Assembly (NCBI GenBank): GCA_013152535.1
Contig: JAADGE010000071.1
Location: 1-42,938 of the forward strand
DNA: 42,938 bases
From: Chlorobiota bacterium
Lineage (GTDB): Bacteria > Bacteroidota > Bacteroidia > Bacteroidales > JAADGE01
Direction: 5' to 3'
The position numbers were made by a program, and so were the translations under genes. Positions within the stretch are counted from its first letter, which is position 1; every line of letters begins with the position of its first letter. Shown in pieces: positions 30,001 to 37,946 of the stretch. The notes beneath the pieces were generated by a model. The model made no database searches. It was not told where the DNA came from and was given only the letters and a program-made list of their open reading frames with translations.

Positions 30001-30271
30001 TTAATTGAGAAGGACTTGCACTTCCTGTCCAACCTCCGTCATCAATATCTTGTGCAGCAAAAAAATTTCCTGAATTTCCGGTATAAGTAATCCCTATATT
30101 ACTTCCGTCCGTAGTTTGGAAATAATCAGATGTTCCGTCATTACCTTCACCGCCCAATGTAACGGTATATGAACCTGACGTAAAATTTTCCGTCCAAAAT
30201 TGCCCCCAAATAATTTGAGTAATCAATAAAAATGCAAAGCTGAGAAGTAAGTGTTTAGTAAAAGTTTTCAT
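24020..30271 (-). CDS. Giant T9SS-secreted multi-domain protein, paralogue of the giant nuclease without the nuclease head
   Basis: A 2083-residue secreted protein. A signal peptide (ends near IIWGQ, residue 24) is followed by a jelly-roll-like domain (FWTENFTSG onward), then the same module order as the neighbouring giant: a TFTEP/TLTEP-type domain, the LRFVQQP motif, a second jelly-roll segment in place of the lamin-tail domain, and FN3-like units sharing TPGTxYYFKIYEYGC and EDYLTSGTP. A block containing FEPGDLVYVGYDTKAG, the NW/VPDETTDV region, a repeated GNPYVSAVDW region, a cadherin-like domain and a sorting domain from YPNPANN complete it. No catalytic domain is recognised, so an adhesive, structural or glycan-binding role is likely but unproven. 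Confidence 0.88.
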   Translation of the reverse strand: MKTFTKHLLLSFAFLLITQIIWGQFWTENFTSGSYTVTLGGEGNDGTSDYFQTTDGSNIGITYTGNSGNFFAAQDIDDGGWTGSASPSQLTWTGINISGYTGLSFSGLFASSATNTIDAVDSVLVQYQIDGGGWNNLLAFRNDGTTYNTEFGEDTDFDGNSDGSDLTATFANFTKNISGTGSSLDLRITVAVNAGGEDFAFETFQLFGTGSNDNDSQVSASSTLTEPATISSLQTSANGVQVFDFTFTDLGTADGLATIIDQLQINQGSNNGVADWTNAIAGAVLNGPDVSNLAGTVNATDITFSGSGFISVGDNTNETYTLSIWLKTDLSAVSDNDILEFAVDYNNITTDVSGSSFGSGAPESGDTNVAINIDATELRFVQQPTTANINDCMSPDVSVEATDVNGNRDTDFTESIRITSTGSLVAAPIDLAAVSGIATFSGTDCITHDATGTNLTLNAERTTTLDWDITSNQFDITDINACGLEEFSGGTTAPAGWTFTGITGTYTTSGNFGNSSPSLKVDDSGDIIETAIVTSPSDLSFWIKGQGTDATSALLVEGWDGSWNTIENIVPLPTTGTTKTYNTGLSSYTKFRFTYTKSAGNLAFDDVDVTCGNCAEPTNDATALTFPSKTSTSIDLSWINGNGGNRIVVCREGAAVSFTPADNNTYAANADYSAATEVGPVGEGNKVVYNSSASTLTVTGLIPGTQYYFKIYEYGCSGGAEDYLTSGTPAEGDETTLPEDVGNFTMSCITNTTVTLTWTIPVGGFDGILITVREGTTAPVDPTCDGQWLTSASTVYTSATTYCGTTTDSRYVYNSAGTSVTITDLTPGADYIFKAFTYNGSDWTSGTQHSGNASVSDVSGESSFVSNTQMRVTWSNPSTCYDEIMVVGKDNTSYGAITTIPTGDGTLYTANSVFGTGGSDGNLPANEYCVYKETNTFIDVTNLTNGNNYCFKIFVRKGNDWSSGITVCNTPADITVFEPGDLVYVGYDTKAGKGSGCSISTARDVFYILTMVDIKPGTSFGLLNASYEYGAAANERTDKFWGCTSTPGTNAPGRIDVQWNGASNITAGSILELFLSPTAALDSAAVNGVDQKANFASTGSYCNIAENDPDQMWIYQGTITDFGTTPNIYSEINGNILFGLSNQAAWVPFSVAVSTVRTSRIHPDIECFNMDFSGDVPVNYYLTSAPHSGSKRTLLGTIMSSGNWTTATNTTCNDVPSGVATATFTVTAGYTAGTWRGDADADWYNCSNWEALAVPDETTDVTISGVTTVTNFPDIDHTAPDAGKFDFNAKCKNLTIDNDTLTISGSSLDTLLIYGNLTLQNSGILDMNFGGTNDGIVYVSGNWNNQATFNAGKGTVVFNGSNAQTLTTSAANETFNNLRLTNNNLAGLTLNKPIIINDTLSQIDNLLNLNGNSINLNGVYENTNSFFEGNTTSDFIVSADADNGSIDSIYFKNNFNVNNFSIDRTGQNVLIMTDLTVNNNLTVSAGNITMTPAHNYTVSGTLTNTPGTADALVLQSDASGTASLIQTTGAVPATVERYLSGNNWHYIFAPLTQIDTATYTVAPWGDINPNIYWYNEPTADFWSGYTIYNPTGWQPTNAEASSYLQTDRGYINYFTADKTYSQTGGNLTDVDKSFTLSYTVNGTGNEPNTGTAWTNFDGWNLFGNPYVSAVDWDNAGLDKTYIENFIYYYDNTQDKYLCYGGNPPWDNNGVSINGGTQYIPAGQGFFVKALSNGNSQSFVIPKTARTHNGQPFYKSSASFENLIKLQIKKDFYTDETIIRTFPETTGVTDDHDLNYDAYKMFSLNTERPQLYSHTVDNSQMFAVNTLPEIIDSKIISLGISVNESGTYSIDMTENSFDNMHIWLEDKAENFNTDLLTKNSYSFNEAAETNDNRFYLHIDKNTIPKLNLSVPDQIIPVNNYYEYDLPDNLFSDNDFGDKLTITVTSEDGNPLPDWLTFDEKMMQIKGTPTDVQTVNIKVVAKDIFNAEVSDVYKLSVKNSSSVTDLTPGTVSIYPNPANNKLHISVLNYSQKGEIVIYDITGKKMLNSELVSSTQTVDISSLTKGIYIVEIKFIKGVFKQRIVKE

Positions 30272-30520
30272 AAAGCAAAGGTTTTTTTATTATAAAACAA
30301 ATAAAAGTAAGTAAAGGTAATAAATTTTATCAAAACATTAAAAAAATAAGACCTGTTTTATATGCTCAAGGTTGCATTTTTTCAAGTGTTTTAAAAAAAA
30401 AATTATCTGTTTCAAAGAAAAAGTAAGTTTATTAAATTGCTAACTTTTTATAATACAATATTTTTTATTGATGCAACTTTTTTCTTTTTTTTTCAGTCAA
30501 AAAAGGAAAAACCGCAAATC

Positions 30521-33500
30521 ATGAAAAAATTAATCAGTCTTTCTTTTATTCTCTTTCTCTTTTTAAATGCTTTTTCGACAAAGGTTGATGTAAAAAAAGC
30601 ACAAACCGTTGCACAAAATTTTCTTTCCGAAAAAAATAAGCAATCCGTAAAGTTAAGTCTTGTTTTTCAAAAAAAATACGATAAATCAAACGAATCTTTG
30701 TATTATATTTTTAATCTTTCAAATACAAAAGGATTTATTATTGTTTCCGGTGATAATAATGTTTATCCTGTTTTAGCCTATTCATTTGAGAATTCTTATG
30801 ATGTAAACAAACAAAAACCGGATGCTTATATTGATTGGTTCAATACCATCGAAAAAGAAATTCTGTTTATGAAAGAAAAAAAGCTGAGTGCCGATAAAAA
30901 AACTTCGGAAGCATGGGTCTATTATTCAAATCCGAATTTCAAAGCTTCAAAAAGCACAAAAGATGTATCTCCATTATTAACAACTACTTGGAACCAAGGG
31001 TCAGGCTATAATTCATTATGTCCCGAAACTTCTACAGGCGGCTCCGGCGGATACGTATGGGCGGGATGCGTAGCTACGGCAATGGCACAATCTATGAACT
31101 ACCATGAATGGCCGGTTTCCGGAGAAGGTTCACATTCTTACATACCTTCTTCTCATCCGGAATACGGTGAACAATCAGCCGATTTTGAAAATACCGTTTA
31201 TGATTGGGCAAATATGCCCGACGGCAGCGGAAATGCAGAAATTTCTAAATTAATTTATCATTGCGGTGTTTCCGTAAATATGAATTATTCACCATCCGGT
31301 TCGGGAGCTTACTCATCTTCTGCTGCATCTGCTTTAAAAACTTATTTTAAGTATTCGCCGAATTTAATTCTTACAAGCAAATATTCCTATACTGAAGAAA
31401 ATTGGGCACGAATGCTCCGAACAGAGATAGATTCCGGACGACCGATGTATTATTCCGGATACGGAACAGGCGGACACGCATTTAACGTTGACGGCTATCA
31501 GGGAGCAGATTATTTTCACTTTAACTGGGGTTGGGGCGGTTACTCTAACGGTTATTTTTACTTAAATGACTTAACTCCGAGCAGTTATGATTTTACAAAC
31601 GGTCAAGCTGCCATTGTGGGAATGCAGCCGAGAAACACTTATCCGGGTATTGACTGTTCAAATCCGATTATTCTTACAAAAAACATACCTTATGCAGGAA
31701 CTACCGTAAATTCGGCAAATATTGCAAATACATACGGCGGTCTCAACTACCAAGAAACGGGGAAAGAAGTTGTTCATCAAATAACAACAACTTATACCGG
31801 CAGAATAAGAGCCTCAATTACCGATTTAAACGGCAACAATCTTGATGTTTTTATTTTATCCGATTGCAGTCAAGACAGTTTAATTGCATACGGCGATTCA
31901 ATTGCCGTAGCGGATAACACCGAACCGGGAACATATTTAATTGTTGTTGACGGAAAATACGGCAGTGAAGGAAGTTATACTTTAACGGTAGCTATTCCGG
32001 ATGAAAAACCGGATTTGATTATTACCGACCAAAAAATCGGACCGAATATTCTTCAGGCAACTGATTTGGCAAACATTTCTTTTACGATTAAAAATATAGG
32101 AAACAACACCGCTTCCGCAAGTAAAACAAAAATATACTATTCTGATAATAATGTTTTTGACGGTTCGGATACCTATATTGACGTAATAAACATTCCGAGT
32201 TTAAGCCCCGGAACACAATACGATGCAAATCAGAATATTATGATACCGGCTGCGGCTTCCGCCGGAACAAGATATATTATTTTTATTGCCGATGCCGATA
32301 ACGAAGTCATTGAGACTGATGAACTTTTAAATACGGAAACTGCACAATTTAATGTTCCTGTTGCGGGAATTATGGATTGCTCCGGATCGGTTGCTTTATC
32401 TGACGATGTATGGTATTTCGGAAATACAGCAACTGACGGACAAAACAATATTGATATGTATTCGTGGGGAATGTATCCCGACAAGGAAATAATTCACAGC
32501 ATCAGTTCAACACACAGCGGTTTAGCAAATGTTAAATTTACGGAAAAAATTCCGGGGAACTTAGTAGTTTTAATTTTATCGACCTGTAATGAAAACGCTT
32601 GTATCAATATGGTAGGGGTATGGAATCCGGCAGATACAATCGGGCAAGTATCTTTTAATATGTATTCGGGCGTAAGCTATTATTTAGTTGTTGACGGAGA
32701 AGAAGGCGTATCCGGAAATTACGGAATAAAAGTTAATACTCCGGGTGCATGTCCCGAACCTGAAATCAACTATTGGGGCAATACTGATTTGTGTACCGGA
32801 CAAGGTGTTAGTTTATACACCGATTGGGCTTATTCGAAAATTCAGTGGTATAAAGACAATGTAATTTCAGACGGAATGACAAACTCGAACATTTGGGCAA
32901 CAGAAGCCGGAAGTTACAAAGTCAAAGTTACCGAAAACGGATGCTCTGCATTTTCGCCTGCTGTTGAAGTTCGAATAAATGATGCTCCGTCAAATGCCGA
33001 TATCACAGCTGTCGGCGATACAACATTCTGCGAAGGGAATGATGTTTCTCTTAATCTGAATACCGGAACCGGATATACCGTTCAATGGCTGAAAAACGGA
33101 AATCCTGTTGAAGGAGAAACGGGATTATCCTATCTTGCCGACGAAACCGGAATATATTCGGCAAAAGTTACAAATATCAGCTGTTCAATAACTTCAAATA
33201 CAAAACAAGTTACCGTAAATCCGATAACTGCAGACATAGGAGAACTTGCAAGAGTAAATGCAAATGATTTAGTTTCATGGTTTTCGTGCGATATAAATGA
33301 CAATACCGATTTAAGCGGAAACGAAAATAATTATTTCGGTTCCTGGACATTTCCGGAAGACCGTAACGGAATTTGGAACAAAGCAAGCTATTACAACGGA
33401 CAATGGGATGCCGGAACCACAACAAATTCTTTCAACAATCCGAATACATTTACAATCTCTTTGTGGGTAAAAACAAATACAATTTCAGGCGGAATGATTT

Positions 33501-34915
33501 TCGGCTTAGGTGACAGTTTGTGGGGAGCAAGTACTGTATGTGACAGAATGATTTATATGGATGATGCCGGAAGAGTATATTTCGGACTTCTTGACGGAAC
33601 AGCAAAAACAATATCAACAACAGAAAGCTATAATGATGATAATTGGCATTTATTTACGGCAAGTTTATCTTCATCGGGTGCGGAATTATATGTTGACGGT
33701 GTATTAAAAGCAGAAGATACAAATATTATAAATGGCGGAAATTATACCGGATGGTGGAAAATAGGATACGATGAAATTGATGCTGCATTCTCTAATGTCC
33801 CTTCAAGTATGTATTTCAGAGGAACGGTTGATGAAATAAGAGTTTACAACAGAAAATTATTGCCCGAAGAAACAGCTTATCTGTATAACGAAAATGAAAT
33901 TTTTAATGCAACGGTTGAACAAAGCAATTTGTGCGAAAGCGGTTCTACAAATGTTATTCTCGAAAATACCGAAAACTTTATCGAATATCAATTAAGAAAC
34001 GATGCCGATAATTCGGCAGCAGGAAGTTCGGTAACAGGAAATGCCGGTGATATTATACTCCCGACCGGAACACTGACCCAAACAACAACTTTTAATATTT
34101 TGGCAACCAATCCGCAAACCGGCTGTTCAAGAGAACTTAATTCATTATTTACTGTTAACGTAAATGATTTTCCTGCGGCAAGCATTTCGGGAGACAATAC
34201 AATTTGCGAATATAAAACGACCGATTTAACAATAAATTTAACGGGTACGGCTCCTTGGAGCATTACTTATACCGACGGCACAAATTCGTTTAATAAAATT
34301 ACATCGGATAATCCGTATATTTTTTCCGTATCTGATGCCGGAACATACCAAATTACGGCTTTGTCGGATGCAAATTGTACGGGAACAAGTTTCTCGGGAA
34401 GTGCAATCGTAAACGTAAATCCCATACCCAATGTTAATTTAGGTCATGATACAACAATTACGGTAAATGACACATTGGTTTTATATGCCGGCGAAGGTTT
34501 AGTTTCATATCTTTGGAATGATAATTCAACGGAAGATACATTAGCAGTTATCGGTGCCGATTCAGGCATCGGCAATTACGAATTTTATGTAACCGTTGAA
34601 GACGGAAACACGTGTGAAAATTCTGATACGATTAATGTCAGTGTTGAACAAGGAAGTTCAATCAATCTTTTTGATAAAAGTAATCTGAAAATATATCCCA
34701 ACCCTTCATCCGGAATTTATTTTATTGAAGGGGTTGATATTCAAAATGTTACACACATAAGAATTTTAGATATAAACGGGAGGATAATTCAAGAAATAAA
34801 ACCCGATGCGGAACTTGTTAAAATCAATATACAAAATGAACCTGCGGGAATCTATTTTATACGAATTATTAATAAAAAAGAAGATAAATTTATTAAGATA
34901 TTGAAGCAAGACTGA
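30521..34915 (+). CDS. T9SS-secreted C10-family (streptopain/SpeB-like) cysteine protease
   Basis: A 1464-residue secreted protease, starting at the ATG at 30521 because MKKLISLSFILFLFL is a proper signal peptide; an upstream in-frame ATG at 30437 would put 28 residues before it. Residues 20-130 match a Spi-type inhibitory propeptide. The C10 domain at about 145-395 has catalytic Cys183 (WAGCVATAMAQ), His319 (GGHAFNVDGY) and the FNWGWGG motif. Downstream are two PPC-like domains (about 400-500 and 625-745), a CARDB-like domain opening KPDLIITDQ, Ig-like units, a LamG/concanavalin-type domain (WFSCDINDNTD onward), a PKD-like unit and a sorting domain from YPNPSSG. It probably digests host or environmental protein. 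The gene overlaps the convergent DUF6695-like gene by 23 bp. Confidence 0.92.
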   Translation: MKKLISLSFILFLFLNAFSTKVDVKKAQTVAQNFLSEKNKQSVKLSLVFQKKYDKSNESLYYIFNLSNTKGFIIVSGDNNVYPVLAYSFENSYDVNKQKPDAYIDWFNTIEKEILFMKEKKLSADKKTSEAWVYYSNPNFKASKSTKDVSPLLTTTWNQGSGYNSLCPETSTGGSGGYVWAGCVATAMAQSMNYHEWPVSGEGSHSYIPSSHPEYGEQSADFENTVYDWANMPDGSGNAEISKLIYHCGVSVNMNYSPSGSGAYSSSAASALKTYFKYSPNLILTSKYSYTEENWARMLRTEIDSGRPMYYSGYGTGGHAFNVDGYQGADYFHFNWGWGGYSNGYFYLNDLTPSSYDFTNGQAAIVGMQPRNTYPGIDCSNPIILTKNIPYAGTTVNSANIANTYGGLNYQETGKEVVHQITTTYTGRIRASITDLNGNNLDVFILSDCSQDSLIAYGDSIAVADNTEPGTYLIVVDGKYGSEGSYTLTVAIPDEKPDLIITDQKIGPNILQATDLANISFTIKNIGNNTASASKTKIYYSDNNVFDGSDTYIDVINIPSLSPGTQYDANQNIMIPAAASAGTRYIIFIADADNEVIETDELLNTETAQFNVPVAGIMDCSGSVALSDDVWYFGNTATDGQNNIDMYSWGMYPDKEIIHSISSTHSGLANVKFTEKIPGNLVVLILSTCNENACINMVGVWNPADTIGQVSFNMYSGVSYYLVVDGEEGVSGNYGIKVNTPGACPEPEINYWGNTDLCTGQGVSLYTDWAYSKIQWYKDNVISDGMTNSNIWATEAGSYKVKVTENGCSAFSPAVEVRINDAPSNADITAVGDTTFCEGNDVSLNLNTGTGYTVQWLKNGNPVEGETGLSYLADETGIYSAKVTNISCSITSNTKQVTVNPITADIGELARVNANDLVSWFSCDINDNTDLSGNENNYFGSWTFPEDRNGIWNKASYYNGQWDAGTTTNSFNNPNTFTISLWVKTNTISGGMIFGLGDSLWGASTVCDRMIYMDDAGRVYFGLLDGTAKTISTTESYNDDNWHLFTASLSSSGAELYVDGVLKAEDTNIINGGNYTGWWKIGYDEIDAAFSNVPSSMYFRGTVDEIRVYNRKLLPEETAYLYNENEIFNATVEQSNLCESGSTNVILENTENFIEYQLRNDADNSAAGSSVTGNAGDIILPTGTLTQTTTFNILATNPQTGCSRELNSLFTVNVNDFPAASISGDNTICEYKTTDLTINLTGTAPWSITYTDGTNSFNKITSDNPYIFSVSDAGTYQITALSDANCTGTSFSGSAIVNVNPIPNVNLGHDTTITVNDTLVLYAGEGLVSYLWNDNSTEDTLAVIGADSGIGNYEFYVTVEDGNTCENSDTINVSVEQGSSINLFDKSNLKIYPNPSSGIYFIEGVDIQNVTHIRILDINGRIIQEIKPDAELVKINIQNEPAGIYFIRIINKKEDKFIKILKQD

Positions 34916-35938
34916 CAAAAATAAATTTACTGTCGTTTTGCAAAATCGTACATTTTGCACAATGCGAAACGTAAGTAAATTCAAATTCGGAATTAATATC
35001 AAAACCCGGAGTAAGAAGACGGAAAATTTGGTCACAATCAAGTTTTCCGTCTTCATTAAATCGTCTTATCCTATATAAATTATTATTTTCTTTCATTTCA
35101 ATATGAAAAAAAACACTTGCTCCGATGCCGGGCAAATATTTCGAATTATCGGGGATATTATCAGGTTTGCCGTACATGAATATTAATTTTTTGATAAGTA
35201 CCTCTGTCTGTTATTTCTTTCTTTTGTAACCGGAAATACGATTTTTTAAAAACTGCCGAAAAAACAAAGTTCTTTAAATAATCCGTAAATTTCACTTTAT
35301 GTTTTTTAAGTTTATTTTCTTTTACTGAAAAATATTCCGAGTTACAAACAATTACGTTGCCTTTCGGTAAAGGCGTAAATAAAAACGGTATTGATAAGCG
35401 AAAAGGAATACGGAAACCGGGATTTCCGGCTTTTGCCAATGAGGCAACAAAACGCGAACAATTTGAACCTTTTATATCATACGGACCGTAATTTACGGCA
35501 TCTTTATTTTGAAGATTTTTTGCAAAACGAAAAGCTTTTTCAAAACTGATATTTTCAAGAATTGAGGCGTATAAAATACATACCTTCTCCGTGACATTCT
35601 TTATTTGAATTAACAAATTGAAGTATCTCATTAATATTCAATAATTTATTACTGTCTGACAAGTTCGCTTTTAAGTTAATTTTTAATTGCGGATCGGTTT
35701 GTTCGTTTCTTACTCTTCCGAATTTTTGCGGCATATGGTAACGTCCGAAGTCAAAATAATGCAGTTTTTTTGTTTGATGATTAACCAATATTGCTGCAGC
35801 ATGCCCGGCTTTATAATATCCGTTTTTCAGCAAACCTAATAATTTCGGAACGGCATCATACCACATACCGACCGAACTTACCGGAGTTTGCGGCCAAGCC
35901 AATATTATAATCGAATCTGTATTTTCAGTCTTAATCAA
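34893..35938 (-). CDS. DUF6695-like protein, split by two apparent frameshifts
   Basis: A cytoplasmic protein of unknown function, about 347 residues if repaired. The pieces are: N-terminal (to about 35576), with LAWPQTPVSSVGMWYD, KNGYYKAGHAAAILV and HYFDFGRYHMPQKFGRVR; middle (about 35190-35576), with YGPYDIKGSNCSRFV; and C-terminal (34893-35177), with LPGIGASVFFHIE and YRIRRFNEDGKLD. This order resembles the Bacteroidota family I recall as DUF6695; the name should be checked. One extra base in an A/T run at 35573-35576 and one at 35187-35192 restore a single frame. The His/Cys pattern (AGHAA, CHGEG, NCSRF) resembles papain-like/NlpC-type proteins, but this is weak. The probable start is a TTG at 35938 overlapping the decarboxylase stop, suggesting translational coupling as the last gene of the unit. 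Confidence 0.65.
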
Positions 35939-37343
35939 TGTTAATTTCGTTAATCGTATAAAAAAAATTCTTAAAAAATATATCAATATCCGATTTTTGA
36001 ACTTCGGGATTTGCAACAACAAAGCGAATTGTTAAATCGGTTCCGATATATCCGTAATTCACCATGCTTTTTCCCGACTTTCTTAATTCCTCTCTGATGT
36101 GAGCATTCAAAACATTCAAATTTTCAATATTCCCGGGATTATACCTGAAACAAACTGTTAATGTCTGTCTTTCGGACATTAATTCCAATTGCTCGTTTTC
36201 AATTACCTTTTGCTCAAAATATTCCGCCGTATCAAACAAATTGTTAATTCGCTTTTCATATCCTTTATCTCCGTAATATTTCCAGGAAGTCCAAAGTTTT
36301 AAAGCATCTGCTTTTCTTCCGCATTGAATAGAAATTTCACCCAAATCACAATTTTCCGCTTCATTTTCATGAAAAATATAGTCGGTTGATAATTTTGTAA
36401 GGTTTGTTTTTAAAACGTTTTTGTGATTTAACAAAAAAACAGAAGTTATAAGCGGAATATTCATCAGTTTATGCGGATTCCATGTAAATGAATCAACGGT
36501 TTCAATTCCTTTAAAAAGATTTTTATATTTTGAACTTAAAATAATTGAGCCGCCGAAAGAACCGTCAAGATGCATCCAACAATTATGTTTTTTTGCAATT
36601 TTATCAATATCCGAAATCGAATCAAAAGCTCCGAGCAAAGTAGTTCCGGCAGTTGCCGCAACAAAAAAAGGTATTTCATGTCTTTGTTCAGATGCAAAAA
36701 TTTCTTTTTCAAGTTCTTCGGGCATCATTTTGCCGTATTCATCTGATTTTACTTTAATTAAAGCCTCAGCACCGATACCGAGTAAATTCGCTGCCGTACC
36801 GAAAGAATAATGTGCCTGATCGGAAACAAAAGCCGTAAATTTCGGACTATTTTGCATTCCGTTAATCTTTCCTTCAGGAAAAAATTTATTACGAGCCGAA
36901 AACATCGCCAATAAATTAGCATTGCTTCCGCCTGTTACAAAAATGCCGCTGCCGTTTTTAAAACCTGCAATTCCGCACATCTTACCTATCAATTCTTTTT
37001 CCGTTAAAGTTGCTGCCGGGGCAACTTCATAAGTGTACATTGACGTGTTGCTTACAGCGGAAAATACTTCTCCGAGAAAACCGGGAATATTTGTACCGGA
37101 ATAAAGTTGATTAAAAAACTGTTTGTTTCTTGTATTTACACTGTATTTCAAATAGTTGTCAATATGTTCAAACAGTTTATCATAATCGATTCCTTCGTCC
37201 GAAATTTGCAAATCCAATATATTTCTTAAATTATCGGGAGATTTATAATTGACTACCGGAGCATCCTCATTATCAGCATTTTCAAGAAATCTAACAATTA
37301 AATGAAACGCCTGATTAATAACAGACTTATAATTTATTTTCAT
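35931..37343 (-). CDS. PLP-dependent decarboxylase resembling cysteine sulfinate decarboxylase
   Basis: A 470-residue cytoplasmic fold-type I pyridoxal-phosphate enzyme of the group II decarboxylases (GAD/CSAD/GADL1). The PLP lysine is Lys292 in WNPHK. Asp260 (HLDGSFGG) binds the ring nitrogen and His178 (AHYS) stacks on it. NKQFFNQLYSG (73-83), NTSMYTYEVAP (99-109), GTTLLGAFD and IQCGRKADALKLW align by eye with vertebrate CSAD over the whole length, closer than to E. coli GadB. The expected reaction is L-cysteine sulfinate to hypotaurine plus CO2; aspartate or glutamate could also be substrates. It sits two genes downstream of a cysteine dioxygenase that would make this substrate. Its ATG directly follows the redoxin stop. 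Confidence 0.85.
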   Translation of the reverse strand: MKINYKSVINQAFHLIVRFLENADNEDAPVVNYKSPDNLRNILDLQISDEGIDYDKLFEHIDNYLKYSVNTRNKQFFNQLYSGTNIPGFLGEVFSAVSNTSMYTYEVAPAATLTEKELIGKMCGIAGFKNGSGIFVTGGSNANLLAMFSARNKFFPEGKINGMQNSPKFTAFVSDQAHYSFGTAANLLGIGAEALIKVKSDEYGKMMPEELEKEIFASEQRHEIPFFVAATAGTTLLGAFDSISDIDKIAKKHNCWMHLDGSFGGSIILSSKYKNLFKGIETVDSFTWNPHKLMNIPLITSVFLLNHKNVLKTNLTKLSTDYIFHENEAENCDLGEISIQCGRKADALKLWTSWKYYGDKGYEKRINNLFDTAEYFEQKVIENEQLELMSERQTLTVCFRYNPGNIENLNVLNAHIREELRKSGKSMVNYGYIGTDLTIRFVVANPEVQKSDIDIFFKNFFYTINEINID

Positions 37344-37946
37344 TTATTCTGAGAGTTTTTTGAGTTCTTCAACGATTTTGCTGACAGGCATTCTGTATTT
37401 GTAATTTTTATTAAAATAACCGGCTTTTATTTTTCCGTCTTGACCCACTATGTAAGTTGCAGGAACCGGTAATGCTCTGTCAGTACCGTCACTTGCTTTA
37501 TTCAAATCAATTCCTCTCAATTTGTAGAAAAAATTAGCAAATTTACTGACATTCCACGTTACCTTATAACTGTCCATAATCTGATGTCCTACATCGTAAA
37601 CAATACTGAAATTTGCTTTTGTCTTCATAATTGTTTCATCAATATATTTATTATTTTCAGGAGTAACAGCAATTAAAGTTGCACCCAAATCCGTAATCAT
37701 TGAAAGCGAATCGGCTAAATGATACATATATAAATTACAATACCGGCACCACTGCCCGCGATAAAACACGACAACAACAGGACCTTCTTTTAATTTTTCG
37801 TTCCAATTAAAATTACGTACAAAATGATCGGTTACGTTAATTTCCGGAGCTTTTGAACCGTTAGGAAGTTGTTTTTGTGCCGGAATTATATTTCCTGCCG
37901 AAATTGATATTATAATTATTAAAAATATTTTTTTAAGAGTATTCAT
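37344..37946 (-). CDS. Exported peroxiredoxin-like (AhpC/TSA) protein
   Basis: A 200-residue thioredoxin-fold protein. A hydrophobic N-terminus (MNTLKKIFLIIIISISAG) ending near IPAQ serves as signal peptide or anchor. The active site FYRGQWCRYC has Cys67 and Cys70 and matches the peroxiredoxin-like AhpC/TSA group with a CxxC. PATYIV near 167 carries the cis-proline. It may reduce peroxides or exchange disulfides in the periplasm. Its start overlaps the end of the cysteine dioxygenase gene by 14 bp and its stop abuts the decarboxylase start, so the three are almost certainly co-transcribed. How an exported redoxin serves two cytoplasmic enzymes is unclear. Confidence 0.85.
   Translation of the reverse strand: MNTLKKIFLIIIISISAGNIIPAQKQLPNGSKAPEINVTDHFVRNFNWNEKLKEGPVVVVFYRGQWCRYCNLYMYHLADSLSMITDLGATLIAVTPENNKYIDETIMKTKANFSIVYDVGHQIMDSYKVTWNVSKFANFFYKLRGIDLNKASDGTDRALPVPATYIVGQDGKIKAGYFNKNYKYRMPVSKIVEELKKLSE

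Noticed and set aside
16141-30271. Giant genes as polyketide or non-ribosomal synthases
   Set aside because: The modules are beta-rich FN3, Ig and lamin-tail types with signal peptides and sorting domains; no synthase motifs are present.
30437-30520. Upstream in-frame start for the C10 protease
   Set aside because: It would place 28 phenylalanine-rich residues before a clear signal peptide; the ATG at 30521 is the natural start.
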